A stretch of DNA of 64,000 nt from Kiloniellaceae bacterium. GTDB taxonomy: Bacteria; Pseudomonadota; Alphaproteobacteria; Kiloniellales; J153. The stretch spans positions 17,890-81,889 of the forward strand of contig JAJFGN010000085.1 of assembly GCA_021776115.1 (NCBI GenBank), written 5' to 3'. The position numbers and the translations under genes are program-made. A model generated the notes under the pieces. That model was not told where the DNA came from, did no database searches, and saw only the letters and a list, made by a program, of their open reading frames with translations. Below are positions 9,566-18,454 of this stretch, in pieces; within the stretch, counting starts at the first letter, position 1, and every line of letters starts with the position of its first letter.

Positions 9566-10270
9566 TTATTTCACTTGATGTGTGAGCAAGCTGACGACCC
9601 CGCCCTTACCTTGACTAAAGGTCTCCAACGCCTTGCGGCCGCCGGCCGCGAAAACCGCGACCGCCGAAAGCAGGTCGCGCAGGTGTTGGGCGCTATTCGC
9701 ATCGAAGGGACAGTAAGCGCCGCCCGAAAGGCGCGCGATCTGTTGAAAGGCCGAGCGTGCCAGGGGTTCGTTGCCCTCGTGAAACATGAAGCAAGGCACG
9801 CCGAGCAGACCCAAGCGTCCCGCCAAGTGGCCTAGTTTGTCGACGTCCTCCTCCATGCAATCGCCGACGAAGACCAGGGCCGCGACCTTTTTGCGCTCGG
9901 TCTCGCGGATCGTATGTTGCAGGACCTTCGCGATCTGTGTCTGTCCGGCCAGGCAAAAAACCCCGGTCATGCGGCGCAGGAGGTCCTTGGAGGTACTGAC
10001 CCAGGGGCTCGCCTTGCATTCGCCGAAACCACGGTAATAGACGAGCTGTATCTCCAGTCCCCCAAGCGCCGCCGTTTCCGCGAACATCTCGGCCTGAATA
10101 TGGCTGGCGCGGTCCCAGGTCGGCTCCCGGCTGGCCGTCGCGTCCATGGCGAAGACCAAACGGCCCCGGCCCTCATCCGCCGGCACGGCCTGCGCCTGCG
10201 CGACCTTGCGTAAAAAGTCGTCGACCGCGCTTTGGCTCGGCGTCCCGGGCAGCTTCTTGTCACCGGTCAT
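9566..10270 (-). CDS. von Willebrand factor A domain protein, cytoplasmic
   Basis: A 234-residue protein with no signal peptide or membrane segment. A VWA-like fold is suggested by a degenerate metal-site motif DATASR near residue 45 (DxTxS rather than DxSxS), followed by an ALVFVGDCMEED strand. The family occurs widely in alphaproteobacteria next to DnaJ-like genes, and its substrate is not established. The ATG at 10270 is chosen over a TTG two codons upstream. It lies between mipZ and the J-domain gene on the same strand; an adaptor or assembly role is inference from that context. Confidence 0.72.
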   Translation of the reverse strand: MTGDKKLPGTPSQSAVDDFLRKVAQAQAVPADEGRGRLVFAMDATASREPTWDRASHIQAEMFAETAALGGLEIQLVYYRGFGECKASPWVSTSKDLLRRMTGVFCLAGQTQIAKVLQHTIRETERKKVAALVFVGDCMEEDVDKLGHLAGRLGLLGVPCFMFHEGNEPLARSAFQQIARLSGGAYCPFDANSAQHLRDLLSAVAVFAAGGRKALETFSQGKGGVVSLLTHQVK

Positions 10271-10336
10271 ATGCAACTATATCGCCTGGAATGGGCCCAA
10301 AACAAAAAGTCCTACCCGTTAAAATGGGAATCTCCT

Positions 10337-11266
10337 CTAGCCGGTTCCAGGGCCAGGGGCCCCGGTGAGGCCGGGCCCCCTGGTCTCGTCTGCCATTGAT
10401 TTGCCCGGCCCGGCCTCACCGTCGTTGTCGGGGAGATAGCCAGGTAAGCGGAGGGTTCGCAACAAATCGCGCACCTCCTGCCGGGCCGCAACATGACTGA
10501 GACTAAGGCGGAACCCAGGCGATTCGTCGCGTAGATCCAGAAGGGTAAGGCCTTTGGGAAACAATTCGCGAAAGATAACCCGTTCGCCGAAACCCGGCGC
10601 GATTCGGAACCGGATCCGCTCCGCCAAGAGATTGAGCAGCGCCGCGACCTCGCGCTTATTGCGGGCGTCGACATGGCCCAGCCGGTTCCGCATGACGATC
10701 CAGTCGATGGGTTTTAGCCCGGCCTTGGCCCGGGTCTGCCGCTGCTCCCAGACCATCTGGCTGTAGGTGCTCGGCCCCAAGACGGCGCGGCCCTTGATGT
10801 CGACCCGCGCCAGGACATCCAGATCCAGAAAGCTGTCGTTCAGCGGCGTGATCAGGGTATCGGCACTGGCGTGGCCGATCCGCGAGAGATAGTTGTCGCT
10901 GCCCGGCGTGTCGATGACAACATAGTCGCAGCCGGCCAGATCCCGCAGCGCGGCGTCCAAGGCCTCGCGATCCTCGGTCTGAGCTTCGGGCCGCGCATCA
11001 GCGGTCGAGCCGTAAACACGATGCAGCGCCGGAATCTCCAACTTGCTGCCGCTCGACTCGGCGTGAGCGCGCCGGTTCTCTATTTGGCGCGACAAGGTAC
11101 CTTGGCGCGCATCGAGATCGATGCAGCCAACGCTCAAGCCCCGTTTTAATAGCGAGACGGTCACATGCATGGCCGTGGTCGATTTGCCGGAGCCGCCCTT
11201 CTCGTTGCCTAGAACAACGATGTGTGGGCGCCCGTCGCCCGTCGGCGCGGCGGCGGACCAGTTCAT
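10337..11266 (-). CDS. mipZ: MipZ-like division-plane positioning ATPase (ParA/MinD superfamily)
   Basis: MipZ forms a gradient from the chromosomal origin via ParB and inhibits FtsZ polymerisation away from midcell; it is characteristic of alphaproteobacteria that lack Min. The N-terminus has the deviant Walker A motif NEKGGSGKST (signature Lys23, Lys28), followed by a CIDLDARQGTLSRQIENR segment very like known MipZ proteins. Length is 309 residues. The ATG at 11266 overlaps the TGA of the preceding oxidoreductase gene as ATGA, which fixes the start and indicates translational coupling. Coupling to a molybdoenzyme has no obvious reason. A general ParA-like function cannot be excluded, but the Walker A neighbourhood favours MipZ. 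Confidence 0.85.
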   Translation of the reverse strand: MNWSAAAPTGDGRPHIVVLGNEKGGSGKSTTAMHVTVSLLKRGLSVGCIDLDARQGTLSRQIENRRAHAESSGSKLEIPALHRVYGSTADARPEAQTEDREALDAALRDLAGCDYVVIDTPGSDNYLSRIGHASADTLITPLNDSFLDLDVLARVDIKGRAVLGPSTYSQMVWEQRQTRAKAGLKPIDWIVMRNRLGHVDARNKREVAALLNLLAERIRFRIAPGFGERVIFRELFPKGLTLLDLRDESPGFRLSLSHVAARQEVRDLLRTLRLPGYLPDNDGEAGPGKSMADETRGPGLTGAPGPGTG

Positions 11267-13341
11267 GCCGGCCGAATCCAAATTGCGGTGTCGTGAAACA
11301 CGGCGCCGCCATTGGGCGGCCCGGCATCGGCGCTGACCAAGGTGTTGATGCCCAGGCCTTCCTCGAAGTCGGCGTTCGGCCAAATGCTCTCGACCACCAC
11401 GACATCGGATTGAAGGCCGTCGAAGGGGCGAACGTGCAAGACGACGGAGCCCAAGCGGTTACCGAGCCGCGCCCGGTCGCCTTCCTTCAGGCTCAAGCGG
11501 GTGCAAGCCTCCGGGTGGATCAGGACCGTGGGCCGGGCTTCGCGTTTGCGGCTGCCCGGGGTCTCGGTGAAGCTGGTATTGAGGAACGTTCGCGCCGGCG
11601 CGGCAACCAACCGAAACGGGTGGTCGCCATCGGCCGCGTCGATGATCGGGGCATGGCCGGGCAGGCGCGGCATCGGCGCCGCGTCCGGACCAACCTCGGC
11701 CCAATTGGGCTTGAAGTGGAAGCGTTTGTCCGCGTGCCCGAAGCCGTCCAGAAAATGCATGGTCTCGAACGGCAGCACACAATCCAGCCAGCGCCGGTCG
11801 GCCATGCTCTGCGCATCCGGCAGGCCCGAGGCCTCCAGGGTCGCGTCGATGATCTGCCATTCGCTCATGCCAAAGCCGGGATGCTCGGCGCCCAGGCGCT
11901 TAGCGAGATCGCAAATCACCGCGTGATTGGTCCGGCAGTCGGCATAGGGCTCGATCACCTTGCGCGCGACCTGAAGATGGGTGTGTCCGCTGGCGGTGTA
12001 GATGTCGTCGTGCTCCAAAAAAGTGGTCGCCGGAATCACGATGTCGGCCATGGCGGCGGTATCGGTCATGAATTGCTCGTGGACGCAAACGAATAGGTCG
12101 TCGCGCCGGAAACCCTCGCGCACCTTGGTCGTTTCCGGACACACCACCATGGGATTGGTGTTCTGGATGAATAGCGCCGTGACCGGCGGCCCCGCCCCCA
12201 GATCGCGCGGGTCGCCGGTCAGGACCGGCCCAATCCGCGATTGGTCGAGGACGCGCACCGATTTGTCGAGCCGGTCCAATCCCTGGATCAGGGTCCGGTC
12301 CAAGGGATAGATCGTGCTGCTGGCGTAGAGCGCGCCGCCACCCTCGTGCTGCCAAGCGCCGGTGATGGTCGGCAAGCAGGTCACCGCATGCAGGTTCGAC
12401 GACCCGTTACGCGAACGCGCGAAGCCATAGCCGACGCGGATGAAGCTGCGTTGGGTGCGGCCATAGAGCCGGGCGAAATCCACGATTTCTTGGGGCTGGA
12501 GGCCCGTGATCCCGGCCGCCCATTCGGGCGTGCGGGCGGCGTAGTGCGCCTCCAGCTCCGCATCCCAATCGCTGCTGCGGGCCAGGTAGTCGCGATCGGC
12601 GAAACCCTCCGCCAGGAGAACGTGACCGACAGCGGCGGCCAGCGCCCCATCGGTGCCCGGCTTGACCATCAGATGCACGTCGGCCTGCGCCGCCGTGCCG
12701 GTGCGGTAAGGGTCGACCACCACCAGCTTGGCGCCGCGATCCTTTCGCGCCTTGGCGATATGGGTCATGACATTGACCTGGGTCGAGACCGGGTTCCCGC
12801 CCCAGACCACGATCAGATCGGATTTCGCGATCTCGCGCGAATCGATGCCGCGCCGCACGCCGACCCCCGCTTGCCAGCCCGAATCGGCCAAGACGACGCA
12901 GATCGTGGAATGCTGGCGCGAGTATCCTTTGACATGGCGCAGCCGCTCGATCCCGTCGCGCTGCACCAGCCCCATGGTCCCGGCATAGAAATAGGGCCAA
13001 ACCGCTTCCGCCCCGTGCCGTTGCTCGGCCTGAAGCAGCCCCTCGGCGGTCGCGTCCAGGGCTTCGTCCCAGGAAATCGGCGTGAAGGCGGAGATTCCTG
13101 CGCCCTTGTCACCGGTTCGCTTCAGCGGCGTGGTCAGGCGGTCCGGGTGGTGGACCCGCTCGGCATAGCGCGCGACCTTGGCGCAGATGACCCCGGCGGT
13201 ATAGCTGTTGTCCCGAGCGCCCCGGACCTTGCCGATTCGCGTGTCCGAGAGCCGCTCGACCTCCAACGCGCAGGTCGAAGGACAGTCGTGCGGGCACACC
13301 GAGTGCAGGTATTCGGGGGTATTCGAGGCGTCGAGCGGCAT
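11263..13341 (-). CDS. Molybdopterin-dependent oxidoreductase, DMSO reductase family
   Basis: A 692-residue catalytic subunit of the Mo/W-bisPGD family. Cys16, Cys20 and Cys24 (VCPHDCPSTCALEV) plus Cys53 (VICAKVARY) form the 4Fe-4S site. The segment SDLIVVWGGNPVSTQVNVM is a typical cofactor-binding stretch, and the C-terminal molydopterin dinucleotide-binding domain covers about the last 120 residues. No Tat signal is present, so the enzyme is cytoplasmic. No electron-transfer or membrane subunit, and no cofactor-maturation gene, is nearby. The closest general class is the COG0243 oxidoreductases of unknown substrate. Start chosen at 13341 because it directly precedes the conserved region; upstream in-frame codons extend only to 13407. 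It overlaps mipZ by 4 bases. Confidence 0.87.
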   Translation of the reverse strand: MPLDASNTPEYLHSVCPHDCPSTCALEVERLSDTRIGKVRGARDNSYTAGVICAKVARYAERVHHPDRLTTPLKRTGDKGAGISAFTPISWDEALDATAEGLLQAEQRHGAEAVWPYFYAGTMGLVQRDGIERLRHVKGYSRQHSTICVVLADSGWQAGVGVRRGIDSREIAKSDLIVVWGGNPVSTQVNVMTHIAKARKDRGAKLVVVDPYRTGTAAQADVHLMVKPGTDGALAAAVGHVLLAEGFADRDYLARSSDWDAELEAHYAARTPEWAAGITGLQPQEIVDFARLYGRTQRSFIRVGYGFARSRNGSSNLHAVTCLPTITGAWQHEGGGALYASSTIYPLDRTLIQGLDRLDKSVRVLDQSRIGPVLTGDPRDLGAGPPVTALFIQNTNPMVVCPETTKVREGFRRDDLFVCVHEQFMTDTAAMADIVIPATTFLEHDDIYTASGHTHLQVARKVIEPYADCRTNHAVICDLAKRLGAEHPGFGMSEWQIIDATLEASGLPDAQSMADRRWLDCVLPFETMHFLDGFGHADKRFHFKPNWAEVGPDAAPMPRLPGHAPIIDAADGDHPFRLVAAPARTFLNTSFTETPGSRKREARPTVLIHPEACTRLSLKEGDRARLGNRLGSVVLHVRPFDGLQSDVVVVESIWPNADFEEGLGINTLVSADAGPPNGGAVFHDTAIWIRPA

Positions 13342-13809
13342 GGCGGTTGGGCGATTCGGGCTGTGGCAGACTTGGGGCAATCTAGCGTCCCGGCGGTGGG
13401 GCATCAATCAGTGTGGCGGGATCGGCGCAAAGACGGGGTTAACGCCCTTCGGACGGCGCGCGGCAATTCCCTGTTATTCCCTGAGAACAGGGAAAAAATA
13501 GTTCGTGCGCAGCCGGTCTTAGGGCGGCTGAATGGGATCACGGATCTGACTCCCTGCTGCATCGTCGTTCGATTTCGAGATTGGCACACGCCCCAGCCAG
13601 CGCAACGAAAAGGCTGTGGATATCGCGCCCGTGGCGGCGTGGGAAACCAAGTTAGATCACCACGAAGACTCGAAAACACGAAGGTTTATTTAACCTCATG
13701 AATATGAGCCTTCGTGTCTTCGAGTCTTCGTGGTGAAACGTCCTTGGACATGCCCGGACGAGTGCCGGAACCGCATTCGGCGGCATACACGTCGGCATTC
13801 CGCCCTAGG
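13342..13809. other. Intergenic region with inverted repeats, no gene seen
   Basis: This 468-base region lies between the start of the molybdoenzyme gene and the end of the HELYH lipoprotein gene. Short open frames here are out-of-frame extensions with no family resemblance. It holds a stem-loop, CCCTGTT ... AACAGGG, near 13470-13496, and the long inverted repeat at 13657-13736. The promoter of the reverse molybdoenzyme-mipZ operon must lie within it, but no clear hexamers stand out. Confidence 0.5.
13657..13736. repeat. Long imperfect inverted repeat (CACGAAGAC family)
   Basis: The left arm 13657-13684 begins TCACCACGAAGACTCGAA and the right arm 13709-13736 ends TTCGAGTCTTCGTGGTGA. The arms are complementary over 28 bases with one mismatch and enclose a 24-base AT-rich loop. 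A related element with the same CCACGAAGAC core lies at 40842-40977, so this is a dispersed intergenic repeat. It may fold in RNA and act as a terminator or mRNA stabiliser, but has no T-tract. Confidence 0.75.
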
Positions 13810-14976
13810 CTAAGAAACACCGCGAATTTCCACGCTTTGCAGGAGCTTATCGACGGTCTTCATATCCATAGGAGCGCCGGGATTGGCGCAGAGGTACCCG
13901 AGCAGTAGATCCGTGCTCCCGCTCTTATTCGGGCGGCTTGCCAAGCGTTGGCGGAATCCGAGGCATTCGACGTTATCGAATCGAAATTCGATTGTATCCA
14001 ATAGTCCGTGCCGCCCCTTGCGCTTACCCTGTTCGCCGAATTTAAGGGACTTCGTCTGCAACCAACCGACCTGCGAAACATTTTCCTGAAGCGAGGGCAG
14101 GTTGTCGATGAAATATCCCGGTTCGGTGGTTTGCAGGTAGACCACAGCGGCCGGATGGAACATGGCCGGCCCGCTCCAATAGGCGAAGTCAATGGTCACA
14201 TGCCTTGAGGGGCGCCTGGCCCGCAAATAACGCGAGACATAGCCTTTGTCGGCGTTCCGCAGAACCTGGATACGCGACGCCGTCGGCGAGACCGCGGCCC
14301 AATGTTTGCCGAAATCGCCGGTGGCTTTGGACGTCAGCTCGCGCAAGGTCGCTGCCGCCTCATGAAGCGCAGCTCCCGGACGCAGCCGGGGATCGTAAAG
14401 AATCGAAAGCGCTAGCTCGTCGGCGGCGGTCGGACGCGTATTGCCATGAACCGCGCTGAGAACGGATTCCGCGGCCGTTGAATGAAACCGGAGCCCAAAG
14501 GCGTGATACAGCTCGTGCGCGAGACAGCGCTCGACTCTTGCCGCCTCGGTGATACCGATGCGTATTTTCACGCGCTGAATGTAGCCGCCGCTATCCTCGA
14601 ACTTGGCGAAACACGGTGCCGATTCGCCATTGATTCGATAGGTATCCTTGGCCGACAAAACGATGGGCACGTTGGCCTCACCCGGCTCATCGACGAGGCT
14701 CGCCTGCAAGCCGGAAAGTCTTGTGAAATCCGCCAAATAACCGGCAACCTGGTCGCGGTAACGGTCGGCGTCCGGGCCCTCGATAGACACCCGGAGGGGA
14801 CGGTTCCAACGAATCAGCTCCCGCTTCACAACAACGTTTTTGTCGTTCGGACCGCCGAAGTAGACTTCCTCGGTAAAAATCAGCATCTGATCGGAATCGG
14901 AGATCTGGCTCGTGCAAGCGCTTAGGCCCACCGAGGCCGCGATACCGAAAAAAGCGAAAATGACGGTCTTGTGCAT
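13810..14976 (-). CDS. Lipoprotein with HExxH zincin-like motif, DUF2927-like
   Basis: A 388-residue predicted lipoprotein. Signal peptide residues 1-20 end in the lipobox GLSAC (Cys21). The sequence HELYHAF (His154, Glu155, His158) matches HExxH of zinc metallopeptidases and is flanked by CLA...GLRFHS. This arrangement resembles the DUF2927 family, for which protease activity is not established. The ATG at 14976 is preferred over an upstream in-frame start at 15075 because it gives a clean lipoprotein signal. It is divergent from the acyl-CoA synthetase gene across about 215 bases. Envelope proteolysis is inference from the motif alone, and the third metal ligand cannot be assigned. Confidence 0.68.
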   Translation of the reverse strand: MHKTVIFAFFGIAASVGLSACTSQISDSDQMLIFTEEVYFGGPNDKNVVVKRELIRWNRPLRVSIEGPDADRYRDQVAGYLADFTRLSGLQASLVDEPGEANVPIVLSAKDTYRINGESAPCFAKFEDSGGYIQRVKIRIGITEAARVERCLAHELYHAFGLRFHSTAAESVLSAVHGNTRPTAADELALSILYDPRLRPGAALHEAAATLRELTSKATGDFGKHWAAVSPTASRIQVLRNADKGYVSRYLRARRPSRHVTIDFAYWSGPAMFHPAAVVYLQTTEPGYFIDNLPSLQENVSQVGWLQTKSLKFGEQGKRKGRHGLLDTIEFRFDNVECLGFRQRLASRPNKSGSTDLLLGYLCANPGAPMDMKTVDKLLQSVEIRGVS

Positions 14977-15190
14977 TATTGTCGCCTTAGCTCCCGTCCA
15001 CACCGAATAGCGGCGATAGCGAATTCCCCGGATGGGGCTGCCGCTCGTCCACTTCGCTGGCCGCAACCCAGGCAAGGATAGCGTCTCCCGCCGCTATTTG
15101 GCCAGACCTGGACCGGAGCCCCACGAATACCTCCAGCAGAGCACAGCAAAGCGGTACCGCCCCTGCCCGGCATTCGTCTATGCTCCCTTC

Positions 15191-16843
15191 ATGCTCGAAC
15201 ACGGGACCAGTTATGAGGACGTGTGCGCCAGGTTCCGTTGGCGGGTGCCCGCGCGCTATAACATCGGGGTCGATATCTGCGACAAGTGGGCGGGCGAGCC
15301 GGAGCGTCTGGCGCTCATCTACAAGCGCCGGCCGGATGAGCCCGGACCGGAAGTCGAGCGTTATACTTTTCGCGATCTCTCGCGCCTGTCCAACAAGCTG
15401 GCGAACGCGCTGACGGCACACGGCGTCGCGCGCGGGGAGCGCATCGGCATCCTTTTGCCGCAGGCGCCGGAGACGGCGGTCGCTCATATCGCGGCCACCA
15501 AGCTGGGCGCGATCGCGGTGCCGCTATTCACGCTGTTCGGGGCCGAGGCGCTGGAGTACCGCTTGAGCGACAGCGGCGCGGCAGCGCTGATCACCGATTC
15601 CGGCGGGCTGGCCAAGATCGCGGAGATCCGCGATCGCCTGCCCGCGCTCAAGCTGGTGCTGTGCACGGATGGTCCCAGTGGCGGCCCGGGTGCGGGCGCG
15701 CTCGGCTTCCACGAGGAAGTGGGTAAGGCCCGCGACAGCTTCACGCCCGCCGACACGCTGGCCGACGATCCGGCGCTGATCATCTACACCTCGGGCACCA
15801 CCGGGCCGCCCAAGGGCGCGCTGCACGGGCACCGGGTCCTGCTCGGCCACCTGCCGGGGGTTGAGTTCCCGCACGAGTTCTTTCCTCAACCCGGCGATCT
15901 GTTTTGGACCCCGGCGGACTGGGCCTGGATCGGCGGCTTGATCGATGTCCTGCTGCCGGCCTGGCACCACGGTGTGCCGGTGCTGGCGCACCGCTTCGCC
16001 AAATTCGATCCCGAAGACGCCTTCCGCTTGATGGCGGACTTCGGCGTGCGTAACGCTTTCATGCCGCCTACCGCGCTCAAGATGATGCGCGGGGTCGAAA
16101 ACCCGCGCGCGCGTTGGACCACCGAGGTGCGCTCGATCGGCAGCGGCGGCGAAACCCTGGGCGAAGGATTGCTCGATTGGGGCCGCGAGACCTTCGGCCT
16201 GACCATCAACGAATTTTACGGCCAGACCGAATGCAATCTGGTGGTCGGGAACTGCGCCGGATTGATGCCGGTCAAGCCCGGCAGCATGGGCCGCGCCGTG
16301 CCCGGCCACGAGGTCGCCATCGTCGACGATGCGGGCGCCCCCCTGCCCGACGGCGCGCACGGCAATATCGCGGTCGCGCGGCCGGACCCGGTGATGTTCC
16401 TGAAGTACTGGAACAACCCCGAGGCCACGGAAGAGAAATTCGCGGGCGATTGGCTGCTGACCGGCGACACCGGCATCCGCGATCCAGAGGGTTATTTCCA
16501 TTTCGTCGGGCGCGAGGACGACGTGATCACGAGCGGTGGCTACCGCATCGGCCCCGGCGAGGTCGAGGACTGCCTGTTGAAGCATCCCAGCGTCGCCATG
16601 GCCGCCGTAGTCGGCGTGCCCGACGCCTTGCGTACGGAACGGGTGAAAGCCTTCGTCGTCCTGCGCGAAGGCCTCGACGCCAGCGACACCCTGGCCCGCG
16701 AATTGCAAAACCACGTCAAATCGCGCCTGGCCGCCCACGAGTATCCGCGCGAGGTCGCTTTCGTCGAAAGCCTGCCCATGACCGCGACCGGCAAGATCAT
16801 CCGCCGCGCGTTGCGCCAGCGCGATGTGGCCACCCGCACCTGA
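15191..16843 (+). CDS. Acyl-CoA synthetase (AMP-forming), acetyl/medium-chain type
   Basis: Activates a carboxylic acid to acyl-CoA through an acyl-adenylate. The 550-residue protein carries the P-loop-like motif IIYTSGTTGPPKGA (about 197-210), the NEFYGQTE motif, the adenylate-binding LLTGDTGIRDPEG stretch and the C-terminal catalytic lysine in TATGKIIRR. The arrangement is closest to acetyl-CoA synthetase-like proteins active on short or medium acids; the exact substrate cannot be told. The ATG at 15191 is chosen because the family similarity begins there (TSYEDVCARFRWRVPARYNIG); an upstream in-frame start at 15032 adds unsupported sequence over the promoter region. It is convergent with the PAS_5 gene. 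Confidence 0.9.
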   Translation: MLEHGTSYEDVCARFRWRVPARYNIGVDICDKWAGEPERLALIYKRRPDEPGPEVERYTFRDLSRLSNKLANALTAHGVARGERIGILLPQAPETAVAHIAATKLGAIAVPLFTLFGAEALEYRLSDSGAAALITDSGGLAKIAEIRDRLPALKLVLCTDGPSGGPGAGALGFHEEVGKARDSFTPADTLADDPALIIYTSGTTGPPKGALHGHRVLLGHLPGVEFPHEFFPQPGDLFWTPADWAWIGGLIDVLLPAWHHGVPVLAHRFAKFDPEDAFRLMADFGVRNAFMPPTALKMMRGVENPRARWTTEVRSIGSGGETLGEGLLDWGRETFGLTINEFYGQTECNLVVGNCAGLMPVKPGSMGRAVPGHEVAIVDDAGAPLPDGAHGNIAVARPDPVMFLKYWNNPEATEEKFAGDWLLTGDTGIRDPEGYFHFVGREDDVITSGGYRIGPGEVEDCLLKHPSVAMAAVVGVPDALRTERVKAFVVLREGLDASDTLARELQNHVKSRLAAHEYPREVAFVESLPMTATGKIIRRALRQRDVATRT

Positions 16844-16870
16844 GCCAAGGAAAGGCTGCGGTCCGGGGCG

Positions 16871-17353
16871 CTAATTCGTGGAATTCGTGGCGCCGATTTG
16901 ACGGCGTCCGATTTCGACCACGCTCCAGAACATCAAGATCTTGCCGGCGCCATCGCCAAGCGGCAGCAAAAGATTCCGGATGGTTTCGACAAATTCGTCC
17001 GGCCCCTCGTACGGGAGGCGCGCGCACAGCGGCGTCTTGCGCTCGTAGGCCAGAGCGAAGAAGTCGAACATGCGGCTGGGTGGCGCCTGTGTCGGGATCT
17101 GCCTCACGGTCAGCCCGGTGTAGTTCGATTGGCTGATCTCATAGATCGCGGTGCCGATCAGTCGGTACCGGAAATCCAGCGGTTCTGTCAGCACCTCGAC
17201 CAACTCGGAAGAACCCAAGATGGGGCGCGGCATTTCAACGGGATCAAGGTCCTGCGGGCGGGGGAAGCGACGGCCCGCGCCGCAAATTTTCCGCCAATGA
17301 TCGTATGCCGCGACGAATGGCTTGCCCGAGAGCTCAATCTCGTCCACCTGCAT
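16871..17353 (-). CDS. PAS_5 domain protein
   Basis: A 160-residue cytoplasmic protein made almost entirely of one PAS-like domain of the alphaproteobacterial PAS_5 (PF07310-type) family. Features include the internal ...FRYRLIGTAIYEISQSNYTG segment and an ending VVEIGRR. Proteins of this family lack an output domain; some have been linked to stress or cell-cycle signalling, but for most the ligand and partner are unknown. The ATG at 17353 gives a family-typical N-terminus (FVAAYDHWRKICGAGRRFPR). It is convergent with the acyl-CoA synthetase and divergent from the aminotransferase, with no operon partner. Confidence 0.75.
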   Translation of the reverse strand: MQVDEIELSGKPFVAAYDHWRKICGAGRRFPRPQDLDPVEMPRPILGSSELVEVLTEPLDFRYRLIGTAIYEISQSNYTGLTVRQIPTQAPPSRMFDFFALAYERKTPLCARLPYEGPDEFVETIRNLLLPLGDGAGKILMFWSVVEIGRRQIGATNSTN

Positions 17354-17512
17354 CGCATTTCTCCCGGAACGCTACGCCCCTACGTCTTTATCGCGAATTA
17401 GTTGCATTTGCAACGCTTTATGCCTTCTCGCCCTGTTCGTTGCGCCTTCGCGTCGTGTGGACAAAGCGGTCCCAGACCGTCAGAGTTGTTCGGAAGGTAT
17501 CGAGCACGACAG

Positions 17513-18454
17513 ATGAGGCCCGCCGTGGCCGACGCCATGCCAAGCGCCGCTCCCACGACCCAGTTCCCGCCCGGCGTCGCCTATGTCGACGGCCGTTATT
17601 GCGCCATGTCGGAGGCGAAAATCTCGGTGCTCGACTGGGGCTTCCTGCGCTCCGACGCGACCTATGACGTGGCCCATGTCTGGAAGGGCCGGTTTTTCCG
17701 CCTGGATAAGCATATCGACCGCTTCTTGAACTCGGTGAAAAGCCTGCGCATGACCCTGCCGGTCGGGCGCAGCGAACTGCAAGATATCTTGACCGAATGC
17801 GTGCGCCGCGCCGGCCTGCGCGAGGCCTATGTCGAGATGGTGTGCACGCGCGGCTTCTCGCCAAGCTTCAGCCGCGACCCGCGCGATGCGGACAACACCT
17901 TTCTCGCCTTCGCGATTCCCTATTCCTCGGTCGCGAACGAGGCGCAGCGGGCGCGCGGGCTTGACATCGCGATCTCGCAGGTGCGCCGGATCCCACCGTC
18001 CTCGGTCGATCCAACGATCAAGAACTACCACTGGCTCGATCTGGTCGCCGGCCTGTTCGACGCTTACGACCGGGGCGCCGAGAACGTTGTTCTGACCGGC
18101 GACGACGGCGGCGTGACCGAAGGGCCGGGCTTCAACATCTTCGCCGCGCGCGGCGGCGAGGTCCTGACCCCCGACCGTGGCGTGCTCGAGGGGATCACAC
18201 GCCAGACCGCGCTCGAGCTGTGCCGCGAGCTCGGCATTCCGGTGACCGCGGGGCCGCTTTCGGCGGCCGACCTGGCCCGCGCGGAGGAGGTTTTCATTAC
18301 CTCGACCGCAGGCGGCATCATGCCGGTAACACGCATCGAGCAAAGGCCAATCGGCGATGGCCGGCCGGGGCCCCTGACAGCGCGTCTGAGCGCCCTCTAC
18401 TGGGAAAAACACGAGGACCCGGCCTGGTCCACGGCGGTCGATTACGACACTTGA
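17513..18454 (+). CDS. Class IV PLP-dependent aminotransferase (branched-chain or D-amino acid type)
   Basis: A 313-residue fold-type IV aminotransferase. The PLP-binding lysine is expected at Lys170 in TIKNYHWLDLVAG. The phosphate-binding segment GVTEGPGFNIF and the ITRQTALEL motif are present, as is the N-terminal SVLDWGFLRSDATYDVAHVW region. Related enzymes include BCAT (IlvE), D-alanine transaminase and aminodeoxychorismate lyase; the sequence does not decide between them. I lean to an amine- or branched-chain-type aminotransferase because of the Asp-Thr/Tyr-Asp entry motif. ATG 17513 is chosen; an ATG at 17537 is also possible. It is monocistronic, with an intergenic region ahead of the cold-shock gene. 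Confidence 0.8.
   Translation: MRPAVADAMPSAAPTTQFPPGVAYVDGRYCAMSEAKISVLDWGFLRSDATYDVAHVWKGRFFRLDKHIDRFLNSVKSLRMTLPVGRSELQDILTECVRRAGLREAYVEMVCTRGFSPSFSRDPRDADNTFLAFAIPYSSVANEAQRARGLDIAISQVRRIPPSSVDPTIKNYHWLDLVAGLFDAYDRGAENVVLTGDDGGVTEGPGFNIFAARGGEVLTPDRGVLEGITRQTALELCRELGIPVTAGPLSAADLARAEEVFITSTAGGIMPVTRIEQRPIGDGRPGPLTARLSALYWEKHEDPAWSTAVDYDT

Noticed and set aside
13465..13500. Stem-loop CCCTGTT...AACAGGG as a terminator
   Set aside because: The adjacent A-run would be a T-run only on the wrong side for the reverse gene, and no forward gene ends here.
12241..13701. Long forward open frame opposite the molybdoenzyme gene
   Set aside because: It is a GC-rich shadow of the reverse gene: Arg/Gly-rich translation, no domain, and the reverse frame carries clear Fe-S and cofactor motifs.
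15524..16738. Long reverse open frame opposite the acyl-CoA synthetase
   Set aside because: Shadow of the forward gene; no recognisable fold, while the forward frame has all AMP-ligase motifs.
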